A stretch of 64,000 nt of DNA from JANNAT01 sp031384605 (lineage in GTDB: Bacteria > Pseudomonadota > Alphaproteobacteria > Rhodobacterales > Rhodobacteraceae): NCBI GenBank assembly GCA_031384605.1, contig JANNAT010000051.1, positions 1 through 64,000 of the forward strand, in the 5' to 3' direction. A program made the position numbers and the translations under genes. Numbering within the stretch: position 1 is the stretch's first letter; every line of letters starts with the position of its first letter. Below, piece after piece: positions 53,636 through 61,569 of the stretch. The notes under the pieces are model-generated. The model was not told the origin of the DNA. It worked only from the letters and a program-made list of their open reading frames with translations, and searched no databases.

Positions 53636-53965
53636 TCAGAATCGCCGCGTCAACAGGCCCGTTGCACCGAGGTCAGCCCGCTTGCCTGCTCCATCATAGG
53701 TGATCAGGCCCGTGCCCGCGCCCTGCACTTCGGCCAACCTGCGCAAGGCTGATCGCACCCCCCGCCCGGCAGCCAAAAGGCAGGCGGCGTTGCGTTCGGC
53801 TTTTCGTTGGATCGCCTGCAAACCTGCGTGATTGCCCGTCGGGCCAAAGCCGTTCAGCGCGGCCTCCAGCTGGGGGGTCAAAAGCCCCAATGCCAAAAAA
53901 TCTGCCGCCAGAATCGCGCGATGCATTTGGTCCAACACCTGCGCCGCCACTATATCATTCTGCAT
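53636..53965 (-). CDS. flgN: FlgN-like flagellar chaperone
   Basis: The 109-residue helical protein begins MQNDIVAAQVLDQMHRAILAAD; the frame is open further up inside flgJ but that part is not coding. The long helix region (LLTPQLEAALNGFG..., LQAIQRKAERNAACLLAAGRGVRSAL) and a short C-terminal tail fit FlgN, the export chaperone for FlgK and FlgL. It overlaps flgJ by 11 bases, so translation is coupled. Sequence similarity in this family is weak; position supports it. Confidence 0.7.
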   Translation of the reverse strand: MQNDIVAAQVLDQMHRAILAADFLALGLLTPQLEAALNGFGPTGNHAGLQAIQRKAERNAACLLAAGRGVRSALRRLAEVQGAGTGLITYDGAGKRADLGATGLLTRRF

Positions 53966-54245
53966 GGGTTTCACGGGCTGAAAGCGATGCAAACAACCGT
54001 TCGGCCAAGCCGATACCACCCTTGGCGACCATCTGTTTGGCCTGCTCTTGGCGTAGAAAACTGGCGAACTGATCCTCGCCGATCCCGCCGCCAAACGAAT
54101 CACGCGCTTCGCCCATGCCGGCATGCCCCAGCATTTCAGACAAAAAGCTGGCCTCAAGCGCGCGGGCCTGATCCAGCAAAAGCTGATCACGCGGGGATAG
54201 TTTGGGAAGGGGTGGCATCGGGGGGGTGGAACTGACCTGCATCAT
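53955..54245 (-). CDS. flgJ: Rod-binding protein FlgJ, single-domain form
   Basis: The 96-residue protein holds only the rod-cap domain: LLLDQARALEASFLSEMLGHAGMGEARDSFGGGIGEDQFASFLRQEQAKQMVAKGGIGLAERL-type sequence, with the conserved Phe-Gly-Gly-Gly and LAE segments. No muramidase domain follows; the separate SltF-like enzyme at 39297 supplies it. The start is either ATG of a double ATG (54245 or 54242) after an AGGAG site. It is divergent from fliK. Confidence 0.88.
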   Translation of the reverse strand: MMQVSSTPPMPPLPKLSPRDQLLLDQARALEASFLSEMLGHAGMGEARDSFGGGIGEDQFASFLRQEQAKQMVAKGGIGLAERLFASLSARETHAE

Positions 54246-54362
54246 ACTCTCCTAATTGATCAGAATTTTCTTACTATCTGCGATGCCGGTAAACAGGTGG
54301 TAACCAGTTGCAAGAATAATGCCCTGATCATCAGCAGAAGTTGGTGCAGATATCGGGGTAGT

Positions 54363-55919
54363 ATGACGCCACAGTTTCAGCAGGGTTTTGCAGCGCCGAT
54401 TATCGGGGCCGGTGTTCACGCCGCCCTTGCGCCCGACATGCGTGGCGAAGATGGAATGCCGCAGACGGGGCAGCCGTCGGATGATCCCTGCGACAGCTTT
54501 GGTAAACTGATGCAGGCCGATGCGGCCGCTGTGTTGGGCATCCCTGTGCCCGTGCCGCAAACAGGTCCGCAACCGGTTGAATTTGTGGCACAGGCTGCGG
54601 TGGCGATGCAAATGCTGTCATCACCGAGTGATGCAGAAGTTCAGAAAATAAGCGCGCCAGTTGTGGTGGCACCAGATCTGAGCGCGCTGGTTGAAGAGCT
54701 TGATCTTGAACTTAATGCAGAACGTGATCCGGCAGTCGGTCTGGCCGATGCTTTTGTGGTGCCCTTGCTGGTAACAGCAGCCCCTGTCGAAAACCTGAAG
54801 CCAGCTATGCCTTTGGCGGCATCAAAACCAGATTTTGCAGCGCGGGTTAACACGGGTCACCCACCGCCCGCGCCGCCGATAACACCGTTGTTGGCCGAAC
54901 GGGCATCCCCCGCACTTGGTTTGACGCCGATCATTGCTGAACCCGAAATTGCAACCGCAGATATCGCAGAGTCAATTCCGACGCCTTTGCCAACGCCGTC
55001 ACCTGTTCTTGTTGCAATTGGCCCGGCACTTATCACCGGCCCCGCCATCAGTGCGTTGCAAGCGATGCCTGCGCAGCCACATCATGGCGTCATTTCTGCG
55101 TCAGCACCCCCGACAAAAACAGCAAAAACGGCACAGAACACCACGCTTGAACCGCTGGAAAGCGCCCAACAAACCACCCACGCAACCCCGGCTGAAACGG
55201 CATTCCGCCTGCGTGCCGGGGCGGGCGTCAACAATGAACAGACCGACGCGCTGAACCTGCCCCCCCCGCAGCCAAATCGCGGCACACCAAGACCGTTTGC
55301 TGCATCCAGTGAAACCGCGTTGCCAGACGCCCCCGCCGACCCAATCGCAAAGCCAGAGGCGCTGCCCGATCGGGCAGCCTTGCCGCAAACCGGATTTGCG
55401 GCCGATTCTGCGCTTGCCACACCACCCATAGGCGGCGCAGACCAGATCAAGCAAACGCCCGTCGTGATCACGCAACCCGGCACATTTCACACCGCCAGCC
55501 CGCCTGTTACACACGCCCTCCTGCCGCCCCGCCTGTCTGCCGATCTAGTCGCCCTTGCCAAAACCACGCCCAGCGGGCCGGTCGAAATTTTGCTGAACCC
55601 CGAAGAATTGGGCCAGCTGCGGTTTGAAATTCACCAAAAATCCGATCAACTGCGCGTGGTGCTTTCGGTGGAACGCCCCGAAACCATGGATCTTTTGCGC
55701 CGCAATGCCGATCAGTTGCTGGGTGAATTTCGCGCCGCGGGATTTGCCGGTGCGTCGTTAAGTTTCGGGCAATGGGATCAACAAAGCAGCGATCCGCGCC
55801 CCCAACCTGCCCCGCCACCCCCGGCACCAGAGCGGGCCTTTGATCCGCCACCCGTGCCCAAACCCCTGCCCCCCCCTTTGCAAATGGCCACGTCAACCGG
55901 CCTGAACATGCGTCTTTAG
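54363..55919 (+). CDS. fliK: Flagellar hook-length control protein FliK
   Basis: The 518-residue protein has a long Pro/Ala/Thr-rich, low-complexity N-terminal region (ruler part) and a folded C-terminal domain near residues 385-475: DLVALAKTTPSGPVEILLNPEELGQLRFEIHQ, then LRRNADQLLGEFRAAGFAGASLSFGQWD, the Flg_hook signature that contacts FlhB. The end is again Pro-rich. The ATG at 54363 is chosen because the upstream extension shows no FliK-like composition. It is coupled with flgD 13 bases downstream. Confidence 0.92.
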   Translation: MTPQFQQGFAAPIIGAGVHAALAPDMRGEDGMPQTGQPSDDPCDSFGKLMQADAAAVLGIPVPVPQTGPQPVEFVAQAAVAMQMLSSPSDAEVQKISAPVVVAPDLSALVEELDLELNAERDPAVGLADAFVVPLLVTAAPVENLKPAMPLAASKPDFAARVNTGHPPPAPPITPLLAERASPALGLTPIIAEPEIATADIAESIPTPLPTPSPVLVAIGPALITGPAISALQAMPAQPHHGVISASAPPTKTAKTAQNTTLEPLESAQQTTHATPAETAFRLRAGAGVNNEQTDALNLPPPQPNRGTPRPFAASSETALPDAPADPIAKPEALPDRAALPQTGFAADSALATPPIGGADQIKQTPVVITQPGTFHTASPPVTHALLPPRLSADLVALAKTTPSGPVEILLNPEELGQLRFEIHQKSDQLRVVLSVERPETMDLLRRNADQLLGEFRAAGFAGASLSFGQWDQQSSDPRPQPAPPPPAPERAFDPPPVPKPLPPPLQMATSTGLNMRL

Positions 55920-55932
55920 AAAAGGTAAAGTC

Positions 55933-56586
55933 ATGGAAACCACCGCAGTTCTATCCACCCCCGTTGCAAAACCAGCCGCCGCCCCGCGACAGGCGATCAG
56001 CGCCGATTTTGACACGTTTCTGAAAATGCTGACCACACAAATGCAAAACCAAGATCCGCTGAACCCTATTGATTCTGCCGATTACGCGGTGCAGTTGGCC
56101 ACATTTTCGGGCGTGGAACAGCAGATGAAAACCAATCAGCTGCTGGATGATCTGGCCAGCCAGTTTGGCGTCATGGGCATGTCGCAACTGGCGGCCTGGG
56201 TGGGTCAGGAGGCGCGATCCGCAGCCCCGGTTTTCAAAGGCGCTGATCCCGTCACCATCACCTACACTCCCAATATTCAGGCCGACCGTGCCGTTTTGGC
56301 GGTGAAGGATAAGGCGGGAAATCTGGTGGCGCGTGAAGATGTGCCGCTGTCATCGGCGCCGTATCAATGGCTGGGCGCTGATGCGGCGGGCAATCCGCTG
56401 CCGGCGGGGGTCTATTCCCTAAGTCTGGAAAACTATCGCGGTGAGGAAATGATAGGCACGGCCAGCGAAGTGCAATCCTACGCCCGCATTGTTGAGGCAC
56501 GCGGCGGCGCGGGCGGCACGGCCTTGGTTCTGGAAGGCGGGATCGAGGTTGCCGCCACTAAGGTTACAGCCCTGCGCGTTCCCTGA
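55933..56586 (+). CDS. flgD: Hook-cap protein FlgD
   Basis: The 217-residue protein has the FlgD N-terminal signature DFDTFLKMLTTQMQNQDPLNPIDSADYAVQLATFSGVEQQMKTN. A Tudor/FnIII-like C-terminal region follows (GADAAGNPLPAGVYSLSLENYRGEE). It caps the growing hook and lets FlgE assemble. It ends tail-to-tail with ubiB with no gap. Confidence 0.96.
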   Translation: METTAVLSTPVAKPAAAPRQAISADFDTFLKMLTTQMQNQDPLNPIDSADYAVQLATFSGVEQQMKTNQLLDDLASQFGVMGMSQLAAWVGQEARSAAPVFKGADPVTITYTPNIQADRAVLAVKDKAGNLVAREDVPLSSAPYQWLGADAAGNPLPAGVYSLSLENYRGEEMIGTASEVQSYARIVEARGGAGGTALVLEGGIEVAATKVTALRVP

Positions 56587-58116
56587 TCACAAGTATCGCC
56601 CCAGCCAAACACCCAAGCCAAACACCACTGGCAGGCCCAGCAATATCCGCCAGCCAAACAGCCGCGGCTGCGTGTTCACGGGCGGCAAAACCTCGGCCTG
56701 CCGTATCAACGCGGCTTCAACCAAGCGCGGCAAACGTGGCCCGAACCGCCCCAAAACCCGCGCGGTATGCGCCAGATCCCGCAACAGGGCAATCGGCCCC
56801 ACATTGCGTTTCACATAGGATTCCACCACCGGCTTGGCCACTTGCCAGATGTTGATATAGGGGTCCAACCCCCGCGCCACCCCTTCAACCACCACCATCG
56901 TGCGTTGCAGCAAGATCAACTCGGTGCGGGTTTCCATGCCAAACCGTTCGGTTACCGCAAACAGATACGACAACAGCCGCGACATCGAAATCCGAGTGGC
57001 ATCCATGCCGAAAATCGGCTCTCCCACTGCCCGCAACGCCCGGGCGAATTCGTCAATGTCGCGGTCCGCAGGCACATATCCCGCCTCAAAATGCACTTCG
57101 GCCACACGGCGGTAATCGCGCGCGATAAAGCCCATCAAAATTTCCGCGTAAACTCGGCGTGTATATTCATCAAACCGCCCCATGATGCCAAAATCATAGG
57201 CGATTATATCGCCATTCGCCGCCACTTTCAGATTGCCCTGATGCATGTCGCCATGGAAAAAACCATCGCGCAACGCATGGCTAAGGAACAGGTGTAACAC
57301 CCGCGATGCCAGCGCCTTGCGATCATGCCCCGCCGCATCAATCGCGTCATTTTCCGCAAGGTTAATCCCTTCGGCCCAGCCCAGCGTCATCACCGTGCGG
57401 CCCGAATAATCCCACACCGGCTTGGGCACCTGAAATCCTGCGTCGCCTTTGGTGTTGTCGGCAAATTCGGATGCGGCAGATGATTCCAGCCGTAAATCCA
57501 ACTCGCCCATCACCACGCCTTCGAAATGGGTGATCACATCAATCGGGCGCAACCGACGGGCGGAGGGGGCCAGAAATTCAATCGCGCGGGCAGCAAAGTA
57601 AAATGCGTCGATATCCTTGCGAAACGCCCGTTCAATCCCCGGACGCAGCACTTTAACTGCCACATCCTGCCCGGTATCGGCCAGCCGTGCGCGATGCACT
57701 TGGGCAATAGACGCCGCAGCTACGGGTTCGGAAAATTCGGAAAATATCTGATCGACGGGCAGGCCCAGTTCCGCCGCGATCATCGCCTTGGCCACATCGG
57801 TGGAAAACGGCGGCAGTTTGTCTTGCAGATATTTCAACTGCAACGCCAGATCTTCGCCAACAATATCGGGCCGGGTCGACAGGATCTGGCCAAATTTGAT
57901 ATAGGCAGGCCCCAGTGCCGTCAGTGCGCGGGTGGCGGGTGGCAGTGCCGGATCGCCCTTCAGCCCCAGCCATTTGAACGGCCATCCCAATAACCGCGCC
58001 GCAAACCGCAGCCTGGCGGGCGCACGAAACGCCTCAAGCACCACATCCATGGCACCCGTGCGTTCCAAAGTGGCCCCGGTGCGGATCAATCGCCAGATAT
58101 TATGCGGGCCACGCAC
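56587..58116 (-). CDS. ubiB: Ubiquinone biosynthesis ABC1-type kinase-like protein UbiB
   Basis: The 509-residue protein has the UbiB signatures YIKFGQILSTRPDIVGEDLALQL (KxGQ motif) and AEGINL...NDAID, with HGDMHQGNLKV as the kinase-like catalytic block and IAYDFGIMGR as the metal-binding segment. Two hydrophobic segments lie at the C-terminus (RLFGWRILLGLPVVFGLGVWLGRYL). It supports coenzyme Q synthesis at the membrane. Its ATG directly follows the ubiE stop, so the two are an operon. Confidence 0.96.
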   Translation of the reverse strand: MRGPHNIWRLIRTGATLERTGAMDVVLEAFRAPARLRFAARLLGWPFKWLGLKGDPALPPATRALTALGPAYIKFGQILSTRPDIVGEDLALQLKYLQDKLPPFSTDVAKAMIAAELGLPVDQIFSEFSEPVAAASIAQVHRARLADTGQDVAVKVLRPGIERAFRKDIDAFYFAARAIEFLAPSARRLRPIDVITHFEGVVMGELDLRLESSAASEFADNTKGDAGFQVPKPVWDYSGRTVMTLGWAEGINLAENDAIDAAGHDRKALASRVLHLFLSHALRDGFFHGDMHQGNLKVAANGDIIAYDFGIMGRFDEYTRRVYAEILMGFIARDYRRVAEVHFEAGYVPADRDIDEFARALRAVGEPIFGMDATRISMSRLLSYLFAVTERFGMETRTELILLQRTMVVVEGVARGLDPYINIWQVAKPVVESYVKRNVGPIALLRDLAHTARVLGRFGPRLPRLVEAALIRQAEVLPPVNTQPRLFGWRILLGLPVVFGLGVWLGRYL

Positions 58117-58863
58117 CTAAATCTTCCATCCCGAATGCAAGGCAGCAATGCCCATCGTCAGATTACGGTATTTCACCTGATCAAACCCCGCGCTTCGAAC
58201 CATACTGGCAAAGCTTTCCTGATCGGGAAATTTGCGGATCGATTCGACCAGATACTGATAACTGTCGCGATCTTTCGCCACGATCTGCCCCATCACCGGG
58301 ATCACGTTGAACGAATACTTGTCATAAACCCATTGCGCGGCATCATTCGGAATGCGGCTGAATTCCAGAACCATCAACCGCCCACCTGGGCGCAGCACGC
58401 GGTAGGCTTCGCGCAGCGCATCACCGATTCGTGTCACATTCCGAATGCCAAAGGAAATCGTGTAAACATCGAACGACTTATCGGCAAAAGGCAGGGCCAT
58501 AGCATCGCCAACCACCCAATCCAGCCGGTCCGCCATTTTGTCGGCGTCCGCGCGCGCGCGTCCCGCTACCAACATGGATTCGGTCATGTCCAGCACTGTT
58601 GCCGTGGCCCCCGGCGCGCGTTTCAAAAACCGAAATGCCACATCCCCGGTGCCGCCCGCCACGTCCAACAGCCGCTGGCCGGGCCGGGGTGACAGCCAAT
58701 CCATCATCGCGGCTTTCCACAAACGGTGCATGCCGCCCGACATCAGATCGTTCATCACGTCGTATTTGCTGGCCACACGGGTGAACACGCCATGCACCAT
58801 GCCCGCCTTGTCGCCTTCGGGCACGGTTTGAAAGCCGAAATGGGTGGTTTGATCATCGGTCAT
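58117..58863 (-). CDS. ubiE: Demethylmenaquinone/demethylubiquinone methyltransferase UbiE
   Basis: The 248-residue class I SAM-dependent methyltransferase contains LLDVAGGTGDVAFRFL (SAM-binding Gly loop), ALPFADKSFDVYTISFGIRNV, and LRPGGRLMVLEFSRI. These are UbiE motifs. It adds the C-methyl group in ubiquinone synthesis. The start at 58863 (MTDDQTTHFG) is preferred over the upstream 58890. It is divergent from mutM. Confidence 0.95.
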   Translation of the reverse strand: MTDDQTTHFGFQTVPEGDKAGMVHGVFTRVASKYDVMNDLMSGGMHRLWKAAMMDWLSPRPGQRLLDVAGGTGDVAFRFLKRAPGATATVLDMTESMLVAGRARADADKMADRLDWVVGDAMALPFADKSFDVYTISFGIRNVTRIGDALREAYRVLRPGGRLMVLEFSRIPNDAAQWVYDKYSFNVIPVMGQIVAKDRDSYQYLVESIRKFPDQESFASMVRSAGFDQVKYRNLTMGIAALHSGWKI

Positions 58864-58950
58864 TTTGGATGCTGTCCTTGGCTTTGCCACATCTTATAGA
58901 TAGGCAGCGTCCAGCCGCAATGCGCCCATCTGTCCAAGCCACAGGTTATC

Positions 58951-59802
58951 ATGCCCGAACTGCCCGAAGTTGAAACTGTCCGCCGAGGGCTTTTGCCGGT
59001 GATGGAAGGGCAGCGAATCGACCGGGCAGAGGTAAACCGCCCCGATCTGCGCTGGCCTTTGCCATTAGGGATGGCGGACCGGTTGACAGGCAAAACGGTT
59101 TTGGCGCTGCGACGGCGGTCGAAATACATTCTGGCCGATCTGTCATCGGGGGAGTCACTGCTGATCCATCTGGGCATGTCGGGGCGAATGCTGATTTCCG
59201 GGCAAATGCTGGGGGAATTTCACCATACCCACCCCGCGCCGCAAAAGCATGACCATGTCGTTTTGCACATGGCAAACGGCGTGCGGGTGACATTTAACGA
59301 CGCCCGCCGCTTTGGCGCGATGGATTTGCTGCCCACCGCCACTGCCGAAGACCATCCTTTGCTGGCCCCAATCGGCCCCGAGCCTTTGGGCAATACGTTC
59401 GATGAACCCTATCTGATTTCTAAACTGAAAAACCGCAACACGCCGATCAAATCGGCCCTGCTCGATCAACATCTGGTCGCAGGGCTGGGCAATATCTATG
59501 TCTGCGAAACCTTGTTTCGCGCGCGGATCGACCCCACCACCAAGGCGGGGGCGCTTGCAAAATCCCGCGTGGCATCTTTGGTGCCGATCATTCGCCAAGT
59601 CCTAAGCGATGCCATCACGGCAGGCGGATCATCGCTGCGCGATTACCGTCAGGCGGATGGCGAGTTGGGCTATTTCCAGCACAGTTTTCAGGTCTACGGA
59701 CGCGAAGGCCAACCCTGCCAATCCCCAGGGTGTTCCACACCAATTGCGCGAATCGTGCAATCGGGCAGATCGTCGTTCTATTGCCCCACCTGCCAGACGT
59801 GA
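58951..59802 (+). CDS. mutM: Formamidopyrimidine-DNA glycosylase MutM
   Basis: The 283-residue repair enzyme begins with the catalytic N-terminus MPELPEVETVRRGL (Pro2, Glu3). It shows SLLIHLGMSGRML, the FNDARRFG segment and LLDQHLVAGLGNIYVCE (helix-two-turn-helix). The zinc finger is Cys-X4-Cys ... CPTCQT at the end. It removes 8-oxoguanine and cleaves the abasic site. Between ubiE (divergent) and the enoyl-CoA hydratase. Confidence 0.97.
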   Translation: MPELPEVETVRRGLLPVMEGQRIDRAEVNRPDLRWPLPLGMADRLTGKTVLALRRRSKYILADLSSGESLLIHLGMSGRMLISGQMLGEFHHTHPAPQKHDHVVLHMANGVRVTFNDARRFGAMDLLPTATAEDHPLLAPIGPEPLGNTFDEPYLISKLKNRNTPIKSALLDQHLVAGLGNIYVCETLFRARIDPTTKAGALAKSRVASLVPIIRQVLSDAITAGGSSLRDYRQADGELGYFQHSFQVYGREGQPCQSPGCSTPIARIVQSGRSSFYCPTCQT

Positions 59803-59862
59803 CTTGATAACGCGCCCGTTACTGCTACGACTCATCACCTGAATAACCCCGGAGCCGCTGCC

Positions 59863-60639
59863 ATGGCCTATGAAACCCTGATCATCGAGATTTCGGATTA
59901 CACCTGCCTGATCCGCCTGAACCGGCCCGACGCGATGAACGCGCTGAACCTGAAGATGATGCAAGAATTGGCCGCCGCACTAACCGCCGCCGACCGCAAC
60001 GATAAAATCCGCTGCATCGTGTTGACCGGGTCTGAAAAAGCCTTCGCCGCCGGGGCCGATGTGCGCGAAATGGCCGACAAAACCTTTACCGACGTGTTTT
60101 CGGATGATCTTTTCGCCATTGAAACCGACGCCATCGGGCGCGTCCGCAAACCGATTATTGCCGCCGTATCCGGCTATTGCCTTGGCGGGGGGTGCGAATT
60201 GGCAATGATGTGCGACTTTATCATCGCGTCTGATACCGCCAAATTTGGCCAACCCGAGATCAACCTTGGCATCTGCGCCGGCATGGGCGGCACCCAGCGC
60301 CTGACCCGGTTTGTCGGTAAATCCAAGTCCATGGATATGCACCTGACGGGCCGGTTCATGGACGCGCCCGAGGCCGAACGCAGCGGTCTGGTCAGCCGCG
60401 TTGTGCCAGTGAAATCGCTGCTGGAAGAGGCAATGAAAATCGCCACCAAAATCGCTGAAAAATCCGCGATGTCCGTGATGGCTGTCAAGGAAACCGTCAA
60501 CCGCGCGCAAGAAACCACCCTGCGCGAAGGGCTTTTGTTTGAACGCCGGCTGTTTCATGCCCTTTTCGCCACCGAAGATCAGAAAGAAGGCATGGCCGCC
60601 TTTCTTGAAAAACGCCAACCGCAGTTCCGCGACAGATAG
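59863..60639 (+). CDS. Enoyl-CoA hydratase/isomerase family protein
   Basis: The 258-residue crotonase-fold enzyme has the oxyanion-hole segment FAAGADVREMAD, the SAVSGYCLGGGCELAMMCDFIIAS-type helix with catalytic Glu, and FGQPEINLGICAGMGGTQRLTRFVG with the second catalytic Glu. Both Glu of true hydratases are present. It probably serves fatty-acid or amino-acid beta-oxidation. It lies directly before rpsT, as in many Rhodobacteraceae. Confidence 0.93.
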   Translation: MAYETLIIEISDYTCLIRLNRPDAMNALNLKMMQELAAALTAADRNDKIRCIVLTGSEKAFAAGADVREMADKTFTDVFSDDLFAIETDAIGRVRKPIIAAVSGYCLGGGCELAMMCDFIIASDTAKFGQPEINLGICAGMGGTQRLTRFVGKSKSMDMHLTGRFMDAPEAERSGLVSRVVPVKSLLEEAMKIATKIAEKSAMSVMAVKETVNRAQETTLREGLLFERRLFHALFATEDQKEGMAAFLEKRQPQFRDR

Positions 60640-60663
60640 CGGCAACTGGCGCGGCTTTGACGG

Positions 60664-60692
60664 TTGACTAATGCCGGATGTGCCCGTAAAGA
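60664..60692 (+). promoter_or_regulatory. Candidate promoter of rpsT
   Basis: TTGACT at 60664-60669 and TAAAGA at 60687-60692 are separated by 17 bp. The -35 box is five of six to consensus, the -10 weaker. It lies 47 bp before the rpsT start, in the only sizeable gap after the hydratase gene. Confidence 0.4.
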
Positions 60693-60738
60693 CCTGATCT
60701 TGTGAATTGCATCAGACCAAGAACCGGAATCCATACCG

Positions 60739-61014
60739 ATGGCAAATACCGCCCAGTCCAAAAAGCGCGCCCGTCAATCTGACGCCCGCCAAGACATCAA
60801 CAAGGCGCGCCGCTCGCGGATCCGCACCTTCCTGCGCAAGGTTGAAGAGGCGCTGGCGTCTGGCAATCAGGCCAATGCCGCCGTAGCTTTGAAAAACGTG
60901 CAGCCTGAATTGGCGCGGGGCATCACCAAGGGTGTGATGCATAAAAATACCGTTGCCCGCAAAATGTCGCGCCTTGCATCGCGTGTTAAGGCCCTCGGCA
61001 CCGCCGCCGCCTAA
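60739..61014 (+). CDS. rpsT: Ribosomal protein bS20
   Basis: The 91-residue basic protein starts MANTAQSKKRARQSDARQDIN and contains RRSRIRTFLRKVEEAL and VMHKNTVARKMSRLASRV, the standard S20 sequence. It binds 16S rRNA early in 30S assembly. The rpsT-dnaA order is a stable feature of this family. A terminator-like hairpin follows at 61041. Confidence 0.98.
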   Translation: MANTAQSKKRARQSDARQDINKARRSRIRTFLRKVEEALASGNQANAAVALKNVQPELARGITKGVMHKNTVARKMSRLASRVKALGTAAA

Positions 61015-61040
61015 ACACTGTTTCGACCTAAGGTATCTTC

Positions 61041-61069
61041 GGGCGCTGCTTGCAAAAGCCGCGCCCTTT
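61041..61069 (+). terminator. Probable intrinsic terminator of rpsT
   Basis: GGGCGC (61041-61046) pairs perfectly with GCGCCC (61061-61066). An inner GC/GC pair extends the stem past one mismatch. TTTGTCATTT follows, a modest U-tract. It is placed 27 bp after the rpsT stop. Confidence 0.5.
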
Positions 61070-61206
61070 GTCATTTACGCCATATATTTTCGAAGGATTT
61101 TGACCTGTGCGTTGCCATTTTGCACTGGCCAACAGATTCGCGGGATCAAAGTTGTGTCAAGCAACAAGATCGGTTGCGAAGCCCGCACAGCGCTTGATAC
61201 CTTGAT

Positions 61207-61228
61207 CCAAGCGAGTCACTTCGCTTGG
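61207..61228. repeat. Perfect 8-bp inverted repeat in the dnaA leader
   Basis: CCAAGCGA-GTCACT-TCGCTTGG. The left arm recurs as CCAAGCGA at 61476-61483. No U-run follows, so it is not a terminator; an operator or RNA hairpin is possible. Confidence 0.55.
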
Positions 61229-61422
61229 GGGACAAGACCAGATCAACAGCAAATTTCTGTGGGCGCCGCTGCCAAGCTTTGCCAATTCAAACACAGAAAA
61301 GCGTTTAAGATCAAAATCTTGTGCTGTCTGCGCCTAAATTGGCCTACAGTCGTTCAGCGATCAGTGTCAGAGAGAATCTCTGGTGCTGCACCGTATGGAT
61401 TTGCCCTGCTGCCGAACGGGCC

Positions 61423-61460
61423 GCTTTGGCTTTTTTGCCTGATGGCAAAGTAACCAAAGC
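61423..61460. repeat. Two-tier hairpin in the dnaA leader
   Basis: The outer stem GCTTTGG/CCAAAGC (7 bp) encloses a symmetric 4/4 internal loop and the inner stem TTTGCC/GGCAAA (6 bp) with loop TGAT. Both stems are perfect. It lies about 110 bp before the dnaA start. Confidence 0.6.
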
Positions 61461-61569
61461 CGCTTTTCAGCAGCGCCAAGCGATTGATTCTGCAGCTGTG
61501 GTGGGTGGCGAAACATAAGGCGCGATCGGATTTGGTCCGAGTAACAGACGCCTAGGGACGGAATGAAGT

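Larger units (their letters stand above)
61070..61569 (+). other. Long hairpin-rich leader upstream of dnaA
   Basis: This 500-bp gap has no credible gene. It holds five perfect small inverted repeats: GCAAC/GTTGC (61161-61177), CCAAGCGA/TCGCTTGG (61207-61228), AAGAT/ATCTT (61307-61320), CAGAGA/TCTCTG (61368-61382) and a nested one at 61423-61460. CCAAGCGA is repeated at 61476-61483. I see no consensus DnaA boxes. It may be a promoter region with transcript-level control of dnaA. Confidence 0.5.

Noticed and set aside
54290..54320. Sigma54-like promoter (TGGTAACCAGTTGC) before fliK
   Set aside because: The GG-to-GC spacing is one base too short for a functional site.
60953..61453. A 166-codon open frame overlapping the end of rpsT and the dnaA leader
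   Set aside because: It overlaps rpsT in another frame, has atypical amino-acid composition (many Cys, Arg, Lys mixed with rare codons) and covers the hairpin-rich leader. No family features were seen.
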